Counted from the stretch's first letter, positions 25,516-35,327 are shown. The stretch is 46,800 nucleotides of DNA from Pontimonas sp964350865 (GCA_964350865.1 CAYGLJ010000006.1:1-46800); one strand, 5' to 3'. A program made the numbers and translations. The notes: a model not told the origin generated them from the letters alone.

Positions 25516-27194
25516 GGCGCCGCAGGAGACAGCGACTGAAGGAATCTGCTCGGCGCCCGCACGCTCTGGTCCGATCGCCCTCGCTCCGCCATCGACAGAT
25601 ACAGCGCGTGCTGGGCGCGGGTGATGGCGACATAGAACAAGCGACGCTCCTCCTCGATGCCCTCCTCGGTGGTCGCATAGGAAATGGGAAACATCCCCTC
25701 CGACAGGCCCACCACGAAGACAACAGGCCATTCACGCCCTTTCGCTGAGTGAACGGTCGTGATCGTGATTGCCCCCACCTCGGGTGCATCTCCTGCGCCT
25801 GCTCGATCCGCCAACAGGTCAGAGAATTCCGCCACCGTGCTCCCCGGAGGCATCGACCGTGCGAGCGAGCGCAGGGCAGCCAAATCATCGTGGCGATTGC
25901 GCTCCGCACCCTGGTGGTCAGGCGCCTCACCCTGCAACCCCAACCCGAAGAGAATGTCATCCACAACCTGGGTGAGTGAACCCCCGACTCCCGCGACCGC
26001 TGCGCCGCGGATTTCCATCAGGGCACGCTTGACATGGGACTCCTCAAAAAACGGAGTCGACCCGTGAACCCTGACGCCCACTCCCTCTGCGCGCAAGGCT
26101 GACTCGATCTCCAGGGACTGCGCGCCAAACCGAATCAGAACTGCAATTCCATCAGGGGGTGCGCCCTGGTCGATGAGGCTCTTGATGGTGCGCGCCACAT
26201 ACTGTGCCTCGGCTTGGTCGGTGCGGGCAATGTGGCGATGGATGGGCTCCACCGAGCCACCCTGGGCTTCGAGTGTGAGAGCACCGGGACGACCCAGCAT
26301 GACGTGGTTGGCCGCCCGCACGATGTGCTCGCCTGAGCGATAGTTGCGCTCCAGCTTCACCACTGTTCCGGAAGGGAAGCGTTCGGGGAATTCCAGTAGG
26401 TAGGAGCTCGAGGCCCCCGCGAAACTGTAAATGGTCTGGCTCGCATCCCCCACCACGACCAGATCTTCTCGACCCCCCAACCAAACATCGAGGAGTTTCT
26501 GCTGGAGTGGGGAGACGTCCTGGTACTCATCGACCAGAAAGACGCTGTACTGGGCTCGAACACGCTCCGCTACCCGGGATTCACCCTCCAGCATCCCCAA
26601 TGTTGCCAACAGGACGTCTTCAAAGTCGATACGACCCTGCTCGTCTTTGACCTGTTCGTAGCGCTCATGAATGCTGGCGATGACTTCGAGAGACAAGCCT
26701 CCGGGGAGACTCTTACCCAGTGCCGCACGCTTGTCGCGATAGTCCTCGAGCGTGTAGGCCTGAACCTTCCGCCACTCAATATCTCCGGCCAGATCCCGAA
26801 CAACGGCCGTGTCCACGGACAACGACAGCTGATCCAAGGTCTTGGCGATCAGAGGCGCTTTCGACGGGGCGATGTCGGGCAATCTGCCGCCCGTGATGCT
26901 CGGCCAGAAATGCTGGAGTTGTCGCAGTGCGGCGGAGTGAAAGGTTCTGGTTGCGACGCCCCTCACCCCCAGCGCTCGCAAGCGCTGACCCATCTCTGAG
27001 GCCGCCTTGGTGGTGAAGGTGAGCGCCAGAACCTGCTCAGGCTGGTACTTCCCCTCGGCAACACCGTGGGCTATGCGGTGTGTCAGAGCCCTCGTTTTTC
27101 CCGTCCCCGCGCCCGCCAAAACACACAGCGGTCCGCCCCATGTGGTGGCGACCACCCGTTGTGCATCATCCAGGCCGGCGAGTGTGTCCACCAC
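25512..27194 (-). CDS. UvrD2-like SF1A helicase without HRDC domain
   Basis: 560 aa superfamily 1 helicase. It has a Q-motif region (LDDAQRVV), Walker A GAGTGKT at 28-34, motif Ia TFTTKAASEM, motif II FLVDEYQDV, motif III VVGDASQTIYSFAGA, motif IV YRSGEHI, motif V TVHSAKGREWPVVFV and motif VI RRLFYVAITRAQ. The neighbourhood (nudC upstream, Rv3196-like downstream) matches UvrD2 (Rv3198c). Mycobacterial UvrD2 is ~700 aa and carries HRDC and tetracysteine regions at its C-terminus; here the protein ends ~30 residues after motif VI, so these are absent. The role is probably DNA unwinding in repair. Its GTG overlaps the nudC stop by one base. Confidence 0.92.
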   Translation of the reverse strand: MVDTLAGLDDAQRVVATTWGGPLCVLAGAGTGKTRALTHRIAHGVAEGKYQPEQVLALTFTTKAASEMGQRLRALGVRGVATRTFHSAALRQLQHFWPSITGGRLPDIAPSKAPLIAKTLDQLSLSVDTAVVRDLAGDIEWRKVQAYTLEDYRDKRAALGKSLPGGLSLEVIASIHERYEQVKDEQGRIDFEDVLLATLGMLEGESRVAERVRAQYSVFLVDEYQDVSPLQQKLLDVWLGGREDLVVVGDASQTIYSFAGASSSYLLEFPERFPSGTVVKLERNYRSGEHIVRAANHVMLGRPGALTLEAQGGSVEPIHRHIARTDQAEAQYVARTIKSLIDQGAPPDGIAVLIRFGAQSLEIESALRAEGVGVRVHGSTPFFEESHVKRALMEIRGAAVAGVGGSLTQVVDDILFGLGLQGEAPDHQGAERNRHDDLAALRSLARSMPPGSTVAEFSDLLADRAGAGDAPEVGAITITTVHSAKGREWPVVFVVGLSEGMFPISYATTEEGIEEERRLFYVAITRAQHALYLSMAERGRSDQSVRAPSRFLQSLSPAAP

Positions 27195-28132
27195 TAGGAG
27201 CCCTCGGGAAGTTCCTGCCCCAGCCAGTTCTCAATCATGGCGCGCGCAATGGAGGGGCGACCAGGGAGCAGCACCTCACCGAGCGACGCAAGGAGCTCCT
27301 CGCGCGAGAACCAGCGCAGGTCAATGATTTCGGTGCCATCGGGTCGAATGTCAGCCAGCGAGGTTTCGTCTATTTCGGCTCTGAACCCGACCATGAGGGA
27401 GGCGGGGAAAGGCCACGGTTGTGAACCCATATAGACCGGGTTGGTCACCACCAAACCTGATTCCTCGAACACCTCACGGATGACGGCGGCTTCAAGCGAT
27501 TCACCGGGCTCAACGAACCCCGCCAGTAGGGAATATCGCTGGGCTTCCCACAGAGCATTGCTGCCCAGAACAATCCGGTCGTGCTGGTCGGTCACCAGCG
27601 CAATCACCGCGGCGTCGGTGCGCGGGAATAGGTCTTTCCCGGTGGATTGGTCGACGCGAGTCCACCCCGCCTGGTCGGATTCGGCGGGAGCTCCGGTGAG
27701 CGGAGAGAACGTGTGAGCGTGATGCCAGTTCGCCATGGCGAGAGCCTCCACCACGATGCCCGAGTCAAGATCATCGAGAGCGTGCGCCATGGTGCGAGCC
27801 GACACCCAGCGGGCCATGTCCCGCGACACGACGGGCCCACTGTCATCATCGAGCACCGCAGCGACTATCCGAGTGCCCTCGGGGATATCGCGAACACTCT
27901 GCGTCGTCATACCGAGGTAAATCAGTAGCGAGCCTTCGGGAACTCCTCCGGGTGCGACCAACTCAATGCGCGTCGGGGTGTCCTCCGCCAAGAGGGCTTC
28001 GCCACGCCAAATAAGCACCACTCGGGTGGTGTCCTCGGCCATGATCTGGTCGAGAAAGCCCGGAATTTTTCGCGAGATCGCATCGCGGTTGATGCGCGTT
28101 CGCGAGAGCGGCAACTGGGGGGTTAACGACAT
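27194..28132 (-). CDS. nudC: NAD(H) pyrophosphatase, NudC type
   Basis: 312 aa. It cleaves NADH/NAD to NMN(H) and AMP, and in some bacteria removes NAD caps from RNA. The Nudix box is intact at ~205-227 (GFVEPGESLEAAVIREVFEESG), followed by the NudC-specific SQPWPFP at 237-243. Position next to UvrD2 matches Rv3199c. The four cysteines of the zinc ribbon found in E. coli NudC are missing (the region reads HTFSPLTGAPAESDQAGW). The ATG at 28132 follows AAGGAG by 8 nt. It is divergent from the kinase-fold gene and overlaps uvrD2, so the two minus-strand genes form an operon. Confidence 0.92.
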   Translation of the reverse strand: MSLTPQLPLSRTRINRDAISRKIPGFLDQIMAEDTTRVVLIWRGEALLAEDTPTRIELVAPGGVPEGSLLIYLGMTTQSVRDIPEGTRIVAAVLDDDSGPVVSRDMARWVSARTMAHALDDLDSGIVVEALAMANWHHAHTFSPLTGAPAESDQAGWTRVDQSTGKDLFPRTDAAVIALVTDQHDRIVLGSNALWEAQRYSLLAGFVEPGESLEAAVIREVFEESGLVVTNPVYMGSQPWPFPASLMVGFRAEIDETSLADIRPDGTEIIDLRWFSREELLASLGEVLLPGRPSIARAMIENWLGQELPEGS

Positions 28133-28211
28133 CCGCCACTCTCCTTTGTCATGACCTGCCCGTCTGGCAGAAGCTTCGGTGTGGCAGGAGGGTTGCGCAG
28201 GTCTTCGCGCT

Positions 28212-28217
28212 TACCCT
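28212..28217 (+). promoter_or_regulatory. leaderless promoter of the kinase-fold gene (-10)
   Basis: TACCCT followed by GGAGCC and the ATG at 28224. GGAG is too close to the ATG to act as a normal ribosome site, which favours a leaderless transcript. Confidence 0.5.
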
Positions 28218-28223
28218 GGAGCC

Positions 28224-29174
28224 ATGGGCCACACTGCTCTCATGCTATCGGCGCTGGCCACCAGCGCAGTTCCCGGTTTCCAGGCTGTGAGCACGCAAAC
28301 ACTCTCGAGCGCAGAGAAAGACGTGGCCCTCGTCTACGACACCAATAACGTTCCGTGGCTGGTGGAGCTCCCCACCTCCGCTGCCGCCCAAGCGGTCCAC
28401 GTCGAGAATCTCCGAGCTCTGAAGGCGCTCAGCGAGGGTTTGCGCTCGAGGCTCTCCTTCCGTGTCCCCCGGCTGGCCGGAACTACTGAGGTCGGAAACT
28501 ACACGCTGAGCGTGTGCGAATACCTCCCCGGAGAAGCTGCCTCCGTCCACAAGGTGACGCCGATTCTCGCGGCGTCCATGGGCACGGCTCTGGCCCAGAT
28601 TCACTCGCTACCCACCAGCAGCGTCCGGGATTTTGACCGCCCCGCTGAGAGCGCGCTTGATTCCCTGCGCGACTGTGCCGGAATTGTCGACCGCGCCGCC
28701 GCCACCGGTCTCATTCCCCAGGCTCTCCTGCGCCGCTGGGAAACAGCCTGCGAGGACTCAAGCCTGTGGCAATTTGAACCGACGGTCATCCACGGGCTGA
28801 TGCAGCTGGGGCACCTGCTGGCGGAGAGGGATAACGTCGTCGCGGTTGACCAGTGGAGAGATTTCCGGGTGGGCGACCCCGCGAGGGACTTGGCCTGGCT
28901 CACCACTCCCGCCACCAGCACCTTCCACAGCGCAGTCCTCACCTCCTACCGCAGCGCTCGTCCCAGCGCTGATCGTTGGGTTCTCCAGCGTGCCCGCTTC
29001 TACGCCGAACTCGATGTGGCCAAGTGGCTCCTGCATGGCATGGACACCCAGAACGAGACCATCACCGAGGACGCCACCGCGATGCTCTCGGCACTGCATG
29101 ATCGAGTCTCCGGGGATATGGACCAAGCTCTTACCCAGCCCATCTCGCAGGCCAAACACCCGCTCGAGAACTAG
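28224..29174 (+). CDS. aminoglycoside-phosphotransferase-fold protein, likely inactive kinase
   Basis: 316 aa, APH/choline-kinase fold. It has an N-terminal lobe with VYDTNNVPWLVELP, ENLRALKALS and LSFRVPRL, then the catalytic-loop region IHGLMQLGHLLAERDNVVAVDQWRDFRVGDPARDLAWL (~189-226). In active relatives that loop reads HGDxxxxN. Here Asp is replaced by Leu192 and Asn by His197, while the metal-binding Asp209 is kept. Inference: the protein binds a ligand but may not transfer phosphate. Related genes sit near nudC/adnAB in Microbacteriaceae relatives; the substrate is unknown. The 3' end overlaps adnB by 4 nt. Confidence 0.8.
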   Translation: MGHTALMLSALATSAVPGFQAVSTQTLSSAEKDVALVYDTNNVPWLVELPTSAAAQAVHVENLRALKALSEGLRSRLSFRVPRLAGTTEVGNYTLSVCEYLPGEAASVHKVTPILAASMGTALAQIHSLPTSSVRDFDRPAESALDSLRDCAGIVDRAAATGLIPQALLRRWETACEDSSLWQFEPTVIHGLMQLGHLLAERDNVVAVDQWRDFRVGDPARDLAWLTTPATSTFHSAVLTSYRSARPSADRWVLQRARFYAELDVAKWLLHGMDTQNETITEDATAMLSALHDRVSGDMDQALTQPISQAKHPLEN

Positions 29175-32100
29175 TCACTCCACAAAGGTCGAAAAACGCT
29201 CTCGAGCTCGACCAGCGTGGGTAGATCCTCTGGGGTCAGCAGGCTTGAATCTCCGGCATACCAAAAACTCGCGGTGACACTCTCCTCGGAGGCACCCGTC
29301 CACTGGGCCCAGGCCGCCCGGTAAGCGGCTAACTGCAGAGCCTTCGCCTCAATCTCTCGGGGTTCGGTGGGTTTCGCTCCGGTTTTCCAGTCCACGATAT
29401 GCGGGCCTGTGTCCCCAGGAAATACCGCGTCCAGCTTGCACACCACGAGATGACCAGCCAAAGGAAGGTGGAGCTCCTGTTCAATAGCTAGCGGGGTGAG
29501 GGACGCAAAGGGCGAGGACTCAAATGCGTGAACCCACTCCTCCAGACCCAGAGTGTCGCCATCATCATCGCTCTCGAGGCCGCTGAGGGGATACAGAGGC
29601 TTGTGCCCGAAGTGCTCCTCGACATAGCTGTGGAAGAGGGTTCCGCGGAGCGCTTGACGATAGGGCTTCTGCGGAAGAGGTCGCCGTAGCGCGGCTCGTT
29701 GAGCTTTGGAATCCAGAAACCAGCGCTCCAGCGAGGAGGCGGGAATCCGCAGCGGGACTTTCACCTCGACGCCTCCCTCGGAGGCGAGGGCTCGATCGAG
29801 GCGAGTGACGAGCCGTGAAGCTGAGGGGGTGAGCGGATCACCTAGCTCCGCGGCCTGAGCCTCGCGGACACTCGCGGCTGCCATCTCCACCACCGCTCGC
29901 CTGGACCCCAAGGGGTCGTGAGGCCATACCCTCTCCTCGGATACTTCACTCTCTGGTGGATTCTCGTTCTGCGGGTGAGTGGGGAGCGCATCGACAATTC
30001 CCGCCTCTTCCAGCTCTCTGAGGAACACAGAAGGTGGACGAGGAGTGGTGTGGTGAGCCCAAAACGATCCGCTGAGGAGGACTCGGTGCCTCGCTCGCGT
30101 GATTGCGACATACATCAGGCGGCGCTCTTCGGCGCCGCGATGCTTTTTGACATCCTCCACAAACGCTTTCTGGGAGTCCACGAGCTCTTTCCGAGTAGTG
30201 GCGGATCGCCAGGTGAAGATCGGAAGAGAGTCTCGATCGCCTCGGAAGTGATACGGAAGCTCCCCCATTCCCAACCACGCGGAGGTCTCCCGGGGTTTGG
30301 CGGGCACCTCGTCCTGGACCACGCGGGGAATCACCACATGATCCCACTCCAGACCTTTTGCGCCATGAATAGTGAGGACCTGGACACACCCCGCTTCGGG
30401 AGGTTCAGCCCTCGGGGTTAGATTGTCGCGCCTTTCAGCATCCTCGAGCCACTGCACAAAACCCTGCACACTCGATTCCTCGGCAACGCCCATATAGGTG
30501 TGGAGGGCATCGTGGAACGCCTCCCGGGCAGCCCGGGAAGTGACCCGAACAGGATTTGCTGCAACCTCAACGTCGAGCCCCAGCGTGGACTCGATAGCAC
30601 TCACGAGGGAGTCCAGGTCCCCCACCTGCATCCGCGACAGGGTCATGAAGGTGTTCCAGGCGTCTCTCAGCCGAGAGGGTGCTTCGGGCGAATAGTTCCG
30701 CCACTGAGTGTGATCCTCGGGAGCCTGAGCCATGAACCGCAGCGCGTCAAACAGCCCCGGAGCGTCGTGAGCTGACACTGAGTTCTTGAGCCGATCTTGG
30801 ACATCCTCCGACAGCGCCACCCCGTGGTAATCGCGGCCTTGGAGCCAACGAACCGTCCCGGCGAGGGCGTGCAGGTCAGCGACACCGACTCGCCACTTAG
30901 CTCCTGCGAGAAGGCGAATCAGTTCTGATTCCGCCGAGGTCTGAGCGAGAACCCGCAGCGTGCAGACAATGTCAGCAATCGCCGGGTCATCCAGTAACCC
31001 ACCAATCCCTAGGACATGGACGGGAACACCGCGCTGACTGAGAGCATCAACAAACACTCCCTGGTGTGCCCGGGCTCGCACGATGATGGCAGCACTGGGC
31101 GGTGGATCCGACTCTCCCAAGCGATCGGCAAGCCACGACGCTACCTGTTCAGCCTCCTCCGCGAGCGTTTCCGGATAGACGAACTCCACACGGTGATCAC
31201 TGGCCTTGTGCGAGGGCTTGAGGGTGTCCACTTCGGGGCCGGGGAGTTCTCGAAGGGGCGCAGCGATGGTGTTGGCCGCATCCAAGATGCGGGCTCCATT
31301 ACGCCACGACGTCGACAAGCTGTAGGTCGCAATCGAGTCACCAAAGCCGGTCACAAAATCCGCCAAGTTGCTACTACTCGCTCCTCGCCAGCCATAAATC
31401 GCCTGGTGGGGATCGCCGACTGCCATCACAGGGTGGTCATGGAAGAGGGCTGTGAGGAGAGTTGTCTGGGCGACGCTTGTGTCCTGGTACTCGTCGAGGA
31501 GAACCACGTGATGACGAGAGCGAACCTGCTGGATGGCGTGGGGAAAGCGCTGAACTATCTCGAGTGCGAGAGCAATTTGATCGGAAAATTCCAGCACTCC
31601 GCGCAGACGCTTTGCTTCCTGAAATTCCTCCACCAGCGCCATCAGGGTGGTGAGCGAGTCGATTCGCTCCACCCACTCCTCCACCTGCTTATAGGCCCCG
31701 GTTCCCCCCGCAGGAAGATCCAGCATTCCGCGAAACTCCCCAACAAAAGCCTCCATGTCTCCCGGGGCTACGCGGTTCTCCTGCAAGCGCGACCCGAGGG
31801 TGCGGACGATGCGCACCAGTGACGGAACAGTGATGTCCCAGTGAGACAGCTGAGGCAGTGTGCTTGAAGACACAACCCGTGTAGCCAATGACCAGGCACT
31901 GGCCTCGGAGAGAACCCTCGCATCGGGATCGCGACCGAGCACGACAGCGTGATCTCGATAGAGCGCGGCCGCAAAGGAGTTATAGGTGGAAACGCTGGGA
32001 GTGTGAAATTCATCCGTGGTGGGTGCGAGCCCGCGCTCATGGAGCGCTCGGAGGCGGGAGAGGATGCGCGTGGAGAGCTCCCCCGCGGCCTTGCGGGTAA

Positions 32101-32305
32101 ACGTGAGGCCCAGAACCGCATCGGGTTCCACGTAGTTATTGGCCACGAGCCAGAGCACCCGGAGCGCCATCGTTTCGGTCTTACCCGAGCCTGCGCCCGC
32201 AATCACCCGTGCAGCACCCTCGGGGGGCGCTTCAATCACCGCCGCCTGTTCCTGCGTGGGCTCGGGGAGCTCAAGCGCCTTGGAAATGTCCCGTGCGCTA
32301 TGCAT
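29171..32305 (-). CDS. adnB: AdnB-like helicase-nuclease subunit
   Basis: 1044 aa from ATG 32305 (MHSARDISKALELPEPTQEQ). UvrD-like motor: Walker A GAGSGKTET, TFTRKAAGELS, VVLLDEYQDTS, VGDPHQAIYGWRGASSSN, TIHGAKGLEWDHVV and RRLMYVAITRARHRVLL. The C-terminal RecB-type nuclease (~880-1030) has the active-site pattern FHSYVEEHFG, KLDAVFPGD and HIVDWKTGAKP. AdnAB of mycobacteria resects double-strand breaks, with AdnB as the leading motor. The chosen start has GGGGGAGG 9 nt upstream and overlaps adnA by 8 nt; the longer reading to 32365 lacks a ribosome site. Order adnA-adnB matches Rv3202c-Rv3201c. Confidence 0.93.
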   Translation of the reverse strand: MHSARDISKALELPEPTQEQAAVIEAPPEGAARVIAGAGSGKTETMALRVLWLVANNYVEPDAVLGLTFTRKAAGELSTRILSRLRALHERGLAPTTDEFHTPSVSTYNSFAAALYRDHAVVLGRDPDARVLSEASAWSLATRVVSSSTLPQLSHWDITVPSLVRIVRTLGSRLQENRVAPGDMEAFVGEFRGMLDLPAGGTGAYKQVEEWVERIDSLTTLMALVEEFQEAKRLRGVLEFSDQIALALEIVQRFPHAIQQVRSRHHVVLLDEYQDTSVAQTTLLTALFHDHPVMAVGDPHQAIYGWRGASSSNLADFVTGFGDSIATYSLSTSWRNGARILDAANTIAAPLRELPGPEVDTLKPSHKASDHRVEFVYPETLAEEAEQVASWLADRLGESDPPPSAAIIVRARAHQGVFVDALSQRGVPVHVLGIGGLLDDPAIADIVCTLRVLAQTSAESELIRLLAGAKWRVGVADLHALAGTVRWLQGRDYHGVALSEDVQDRLKNSVSAHDAPGLFDALRFMAQAPEDHTQWRNYSPEAPSRLRDAWNTFMTLSRMQVGDLDSLVSAIESTLGLDVEVAANPVRVTSRAAREAFHDALHTYMGVAEESSVQGFVQWLEDAERRDNLTPRAEPPEAGCVQVLTIHGAKGLEWDHVVIPRVVQDEVPAKPRETSAWLGMGELPYHFRGDRDSLPIFTWRSATTRKELVDSQKAFVEDVKKHRGAEERRLMYVAITRARHRVLLSGSFWAHHTTPRPPSVFLRELEEAGIVDALPTHPQNENPPESEVSEERVWPHDPLGSRRAVVEMAAASVREAQAAELGDPLTPSASRLVTRLDRALASEGGVEVKVPLRIPASSLERWFLDSKAQRAALRRPLPQKPYRQALRGTLFHSYVEEHFGHKPLYPLSGLESDDDGDTLGLEEWVHAFESSPFASLTPLAIEQELHLPLAGHLVVCKLDAVFPGDTGPHIVDWKTGAKPTEPREIEAKALQLAAYRAAWAQWTGASEESVTASFWYAGDSSLLTPEDLPTLVELESVFRPLWSD

Positions 32306-35300
32306 CGCCGCACACCTCCCCCACAAAATGCCAGCGGTGTCTCGAGGGTGTCCCCGCAGGACCAAAACTTAACGGGCCTCCGGTGAATTCATGAGATGCC
32401 ATCAGAGCAGCAGCCTGTTCGACTCGAGCGAGGAAATCTGCGACCCCCTGCTCATCCACCGGCGGCTGGGTCGTTAGGCGATACGCCTTGCCTCGAATAC
32501 CTTCCTTCACAAAGAGCAGGGACGCGCCCGCGGAGGTTGCATTGTCGGGGAGGACAGCGCTCAGGTCGTCCGAGGTGAGCGCCAGTTGGTAGGCCAGGAG
32601 CTGGGGGTCATCCACGACTTGGCTTTCCGTGCGAGACGAGCCGGTCTTGAGATCGACCACCATGACGTGGCCCTCCGGGGTCATCTCAATGCGATCGATG
32701 TATCCGGTCATCGTCGCGCGACCGTGGGTGAACTGAAAACGTTGCTCGCTCGCGAGCACGGTCCACCCCTCCTTGTCGTGGTCGCGAAGATACTGGGCGA
32801 GTGCCGACACCATCGACTGGGCGAGGCGCCGTTGGTACTGCTCAATCCAGCCCGCGTCGTACTCCAACTCCGCAAATCGTGCCTCCACGCTTGCCCACAA
32901 CGTCTGGGCATCTCCCGCGGGGTGCTCCTCGAGGGCGGAGTGAATAAGAGACCCCAATCCCCGCTGTGGTGTTGGGTCATGCCGTGCGATGGTGCCGAGG
33001 AACCACTCCACCGGAGATGCCTCCACCGTGCCGAGGGCAGAAGGCGACACGGGGATGGGGCCTTCGGGGTAGAGCGGGGCGATCGTGGAGGGCGGAAGGA
33101 GTCCCCACCAGGTGGAGGGATCAGCGCCGGAAAGACCGCGAGCTGCCAACACGGCGAGGTCATGGGCGAAAGGTTGCGGATTCTCTCCATGTTCGAGCGC
33201 TCTCACCAGAGTGCGCCGAAGCCCTCCCACCACGGTGGCGCTTGACGAAGCACCCTCCTCGGAGGACTCAAGGGATGTCGCATGGCGATCAATCAGTGAA
33301 AACAGGGCGCTAGGGCCGGACTCTTCGTCCATGGTGGCGGTGACAACGACGCGCGTAGTGGCCCGGGAGAGAGCGAGAGCACAGACGCGGAGCTCATCAT
33401 CAAGAACAGCGCGTCGCTCATCAAGCGTTCCATCCGAGAGGCCTTGGTGGGCGTAGACCATCTGGTGGGCGCCCATCAGCGACTCTCGCGGACGAAGATC
33501 AGGCCACACACCTTCTTCGAGCCCTGCAACAATCACCATCTCAAATTCCCGGCCCGCCACTCCCGGCGGCGTGGACACCACCACACAGGGCCATGACGGT
33601 TCAGGAACCAGCACGTCATCTGGAATCTCTGCACCCAGGACGGCATCGAGGAAAAGCTCGGGGCTTGCCCCCGGCTGGCCCTCGACAAAGTCGGAGGCTT
33701 GCCGGAATAGTGCGACCACTGCGTCGAGGGCTCTCTCGGCTGAGGGCAGTGGAGTGCCCTGGCTGGCACCCTCGAGCCAGAATGTGGCGGCGGGTGAGCC
33801 ATCCCAGGCTCTCCAGAGCACATCGGTGACAGGAGTGTCAGCCGGAGCGCGCCTGATGTCATCCAGGACCTCTGCGACTCTGGTCGCCTTCTTCGACACC
33901 GAGGCCGGTAGGAGGGCAAACCCTCCTCGGTGTCCCAGTGCTTGGGCAATCATCTGATCTGCGGGTTGATAGGGCTCTAGAGGGTCCGCAGCAACCCGGA
34001 GCGCAAAGCGCAGTGCGCGGAGCTCTTGCTGGGTCATTCCCCCGTACAGTCCGGTCAGGGCGCTCACCGCACTCGAGGAGGTGAGCGGCGTTACTCCTCG
34101 GCCCAGCGCGACCATGTCCACCAGTGCCCGGGCGGCAGGCTCCTCCACGAGCGTCATCCCGACCATCGCGGTGCGAGCAGGAATTCCCTGGGCAGACAGC
34201 GATGCCGAGAGTGCGCTCACCCGAGAACCGCGCCTCGCAATCACCGCTATCTGGTCAAAAGGGACACCGTCCTGGTGGTGCGCATCGAGAATGATGCGCC
34301 CAATGTCAGAGGCTTCCCGGGCATAACTGGGTGCTACCAGGCTCTCCACACGGCCGGGGCGACCACGGCCAGGGGCGTTTCGTTGTGTCCCAGCTCCGGC
34401 CGTTCCGATGCGCTCCGTGATCAGGCGAACAACGTGGCGGATCTCTGGCCCATGACGGTGAACCTCGGGCAAGACGATCGGCGGCGTCCCCCAGAGGCCC
34501 TGAAGGTGGAGAAGACCGCGGGGTTCACTCCCGCGAAAGGTTCCCCCGGAAAGGTCTGGCTCAGCTGTCACCGTCACGCCTACCCCAGCAGACCGGAGGG
34601 CATCGAGAAGCTCGAGACCCGCCACGGTGAGATCGTGAGCGTCATCAACACCCACATGAGCAAGATTCTGGAAAGTGGCGGGAAGACCGTCTCTCACGAT
34701 GGCTTCAGCTCGGCGAAGTGTGTCTGCACTGGAGTAGGCGCCAGGCCTCGCACTAGCCATCACGGTGCGCAGTTCTTCGCGGAATTCTGCCGCCGCAGCC
34801 CACTCTGGCCGGGCGTTGGCCTGTGCTAGTTCCTCAATCCGCTCGCGGGTTAAGGAGTGTTCGCTTGCCCGCGAGAGCCATTCGCGCAGTTCCGTGCGAA
34901 AACGGGGAGAGGAACGCGCAAGATCGCCCAAAGGTTCAGGCCAGAGAGGCCCAGAGTCGTCCTCGAGGTGACCCTCCAGGAGATCCTGAATGTCAGCATC
35001 AAGCACCCGTGCTTTCACCAACTCGGGGGGCGCGAGAGAGCGTTCGCGATGGTGCTCCTGCACGAGGGCAAACGCAAAGGCCTGAAGCGATCGAGCCCTC
35101 GGGCCTGCCGTCGTCACGCCGAGGGCAAGACCGACCTGGTCGCGAACTCGGCTCGCGTGAGCCCGGGTGGGGGTCACAATCAGCAGGCCATCCGGAGATA
35201 CCCCCTGGCTGTGAAGAGCCACCATCCGATCCACCAGCAGAGTGGTCTTGCCACTGCCCGGAGCGCCCAGGACGAGAGCACACTGCGCGGGAGGTGCTCC

Positions 35301-35327
35301 GAGAACGGGGTCGGTGTGGGAAGCCAT
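32298..35327 (-). CDS. adnA: AdnA-like helicase-nuclease subunit
   Basis: 1009 aa from ATG 35327 (MASHTDPVLGAPP). Motor: GAPGSGKTTL at 21-30, TPTRAHASRV, ARSLQAFAFALV, motif II VGVDDAHDLT, then GREFEMVIVAGLEEGVWPDLRPRESLMG and RRAVLDDELRVCALALSRATTRVVVTAT. C-terminal nuclease: SLIHSALEEHP, TGYIDRIEMTPEGHVMVVDLKTGSSR, DPQLLAYQLAL, with the D...DLK pattern of an active RecB nuclease. It partners AdnB in end resection. A TAGCCT box (35335-35340) 7 nt before the ATG supports this start; the in-frame upstream extension has no family match. It is divergent from the DUF3107 gene. Confidence 0.93.
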   Translation of the reverse strand: MASHTDPVLGAPPAQCALVLGAPGSGKTTLLVDRMVALHSQGVSPDGLLIVTPTRAHASRVRDQVGLALGVTTAGPRARSLQAFAFALVQEHHRERSLAPPELVKARVLDADIQDLLEGHLEDDSGPLWPEPLGDLARSSPRFRTELREWLSRASEHSLTRERIEELAQANARPEWAAAAEFREELRTVMASARPGAYSSADTLRRAEAIVRDGLPATFQNLAHVGVDDAHDLTVAGLELLDALRSAGVGVTVTAEPDLSGGTFRGSEPRGLLHLQGLWGTPPIVLPEVHRHGPEIRHVVRLITERIGTAGAGTQRNAPGRGRPGRVESLVAPSYAREASDIGRIILDAHHQDGVPFDQIAVIARRGSRVSALSASLSAQGIPARTAMVGMTLVEEPAARALVDMVALGRGVTPLTSSSAVSALTGLYGGMTQQELRALRFALRVAADPLEPYQPADQMIAQALGHRGGFALLPASVSKKATRVAEVLDDIRRAPADTPVTDVLWRAWDGSPAATFWLEGASQGTPLPSAERALDAVVALFRQASDFVEGQPGASPELFLDAVLGAEIPDDVLVPEPSWPCVVVSTPPGVAGREFEMVIVAGLEEGVWPDLRPRESLMGAHQMVYAHQGLSDGTLDERRAVLDDELRVCALALSRATTRVVVTATMDEESGPSALFSLIDRHATSLESSEEGASSSATVVGGLRRTLVRALEHGENPQPFAHDLAVLAARGLSGADPSTWWGLLPPSTIAPLYPEGPIPVSPSALGTVEASPVEWFLGTIARHDPTPQRGLGSLIHSALEEHPAGDAQTLWASVEARFAELEYDAGWIEQYQRRLAQSMVSALAQYLRDHDKEGWTVLASEQRFQFTHGRATMTGYIDRIEMTPEGHVMVVDLKTGSSRTESQVVDDPQLLAYQLALTSDDLSAVLPDNATSAGASLLFVKEGIRGKAYRLTTQPPVDEQGVADFLARVEQAAALMASHEFTGGPLSFGPAGTPSRHRWHFVGEVCGDA

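Noticed and set aside
31016..31822. 268-codon plus-strand open frame
   Set aside because: Antisense to adnB, which has all helicase motifs in the opposite frame.
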